Source: Achromobacter deleyi (lineage in GTDB: Bacteria; Pseudomonadota; Gammaproteobacteria; Burkholderiales; Burkholderiaceae_B). From it: a stretch of DNA of 64,000 bases. The stretch's first letter is position 1. The number at the start of each line of letters is the position of its first letter. The stretch is from the NCBI RefSeq assembly GCF_902859705.1, contig NZ_CADIJO010000002.1, positions 62,001 to 126,000 on the forward strand. Reading direction: 5' to 3'. A model generated the notes under the pieces. The model did no database searches, was not told the DNA's origin, and saw only the letters and a program-made list of their open reading frames with translations. Below, in pieces: positions 63,640 through 64,000 of this stretch. The position numbers were made by a program, and so were the translations under genes.

Positions 63640-64000
63640 ATGAACGCTCCTGTCGATACCCCCGTTTTGCCGCAGCGTCGTCCCCGAAACCTGGCCCAGG
63701 GCCTGGTCGAGAGCATTTCCGAACGCATCCGCGGCGGCGACATCCGCCCGGGCGACAAGCTGCCCACGGAATCCGAGATCATGCGGCAGTTCGGCGTCAG
63801 CCGCACCGTCGTGCGCGAAGCCCTGTCGCGGCTGCAGGCCTCGGGCCTGGTCGAAACCCACCACGGCGTGGGCACCTATGCCCTGGAACCCAGCGGTGGC
63901 GGCGATTTCCGGGTGGACCCGGCCGACATCGCCACCGTGCGCGACGTGCTGGTGCTGCTGGAATTGCGCATCTGCCTCGAAAGCGAAGCCGCGGGCCTGG
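63640..64000 (+). CDS. FadR-type GntR transcriptional regulator, 5-prime part
   Basis: The gene runs past the window end; 120 residues are visible. A GntR winged helix spans about residues 15-85 (LAQGLVESISERIRGGDIRPG, with the recognition helix in VSRTVVREALSRLQASG and the wing GVGTYAL). A FadR-type helical effector domain starts at DIATVRDVLVLLELRICLESEA. Divergent from the uronate dehydrogenase gene with a palindrome between, it is likely the hexuronate- or aldarate-responsive repressor of that directon. No ribosome site stands out before the ATG. Confidence 0.9.
   Translation, partial: MNAPVDTPVLPQRRPRNLAQGLVESISERIRGGDIRPGDKLPTESEIMRQFGVSRTVVREALSRLQASGLVETHHGVGTYALEPSGGGDFRVDPADIATVRDVLVLLELRICLESEAAGL

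Overview
The window is one contiguous, gene-dense, high-GC stretch of bacterial chromosome. Gene content and protein sequences fit the beta-proteobacterial family Alcaligenaceae (Bordetella/Achromobacter-like): the Dcd, GcvTHP, Coq7, ZIP transporter and MHYT-GGDEF-EAL proteins all read as that lineage. I assign the group by recognition, not by a search. No rRNA, tRNA, insertion sequence, prophage or CRISPR array was seen.

Layout. (1) 1-9.3 kb, mixed housekeeping: the 3-prime end of dcd, a VOC-GNAT fusion protein, a membrane diguanylate cyclase, an acetyltransferase, a conserved unknown, an Orn/Lys/Arg decarboxylase, a YhiN-type flavoprotein, a Mn-type superoxide dismutase and a GufA-type ZIP metal transporter. 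(2) 9.5-14.4 kb: a glycine riboswitch ahead of gcvT-gcvH-gcvP, closed by a strong terminator. (3) 14.4-16.5 kb: a DUF945 (YdgA-like) envelope protein. (4) 16.6-31.3 kb: a nine-gene minus-strand catabolic directon (beta-alanine-type aminotransferase, mmsA, M81 peptidase, dipeptide-type ABC transporter, amidase, second M81 peptidase) with a divergent MocR-type regulator and a paired palindromic operator. A 268-bp multi-arm palindrome sits inside it. (5) 31.3-36.6 kb: folA, an MHYT-GGDEF-EAL protein, thyA, an OsmC-like protein and coq7. (6) 36.6-37.1 kb: a candidate small RNA with promoter, terminator and two anti-Shine-Dalgarno motifs. (7) 37.2-48.7 kb: a surface-glycan cluster (polyprenyl-phosphate sugar transferase, TviB/TviC-type enzymes, MurJ-family flippase, AsnB-type amidotransferase, four GT4 glycosyltransferases). 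(8) 48.8-53.5 kb: ggt, pgi and a phosphohexomutase on the minus strand. (9) 53.8-58.9 kb: a degenerate biotin-carboxylase-like protein, a GlcD-type FAD dehydrogenase, an OmpR-type two-component system and a PAP2 phosphatase. (10) 58.8-64 kb: TRAP transporter, lactonase and uronate dehydrogenase, with a divergent FadR-type regulator running off the end.

How the genes work together. Region 4 reads as import of short peptides or amides, hydrolysis by two M81 enzymes and an amidase, transamination of a beta- or omega-amino acid, and conversion of the resulting semialdehyde to acetyl- or propionyl-CoA by MmsA. Region 7 should make UDP-GlcNAcA and UDP-GalNAcA, amidate a uronic acid, and assemble and flip a lipid-linked glycan. 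Region 10 reads as oxidative hexuronate uptake and catabolism.

The least expected items are the non-catalytic biotin-carboxylase remnant protein, the large palindromic element, the anti-SD small-RNA candidate, and the M81/amidase/MmsA directon with its MocR operator.
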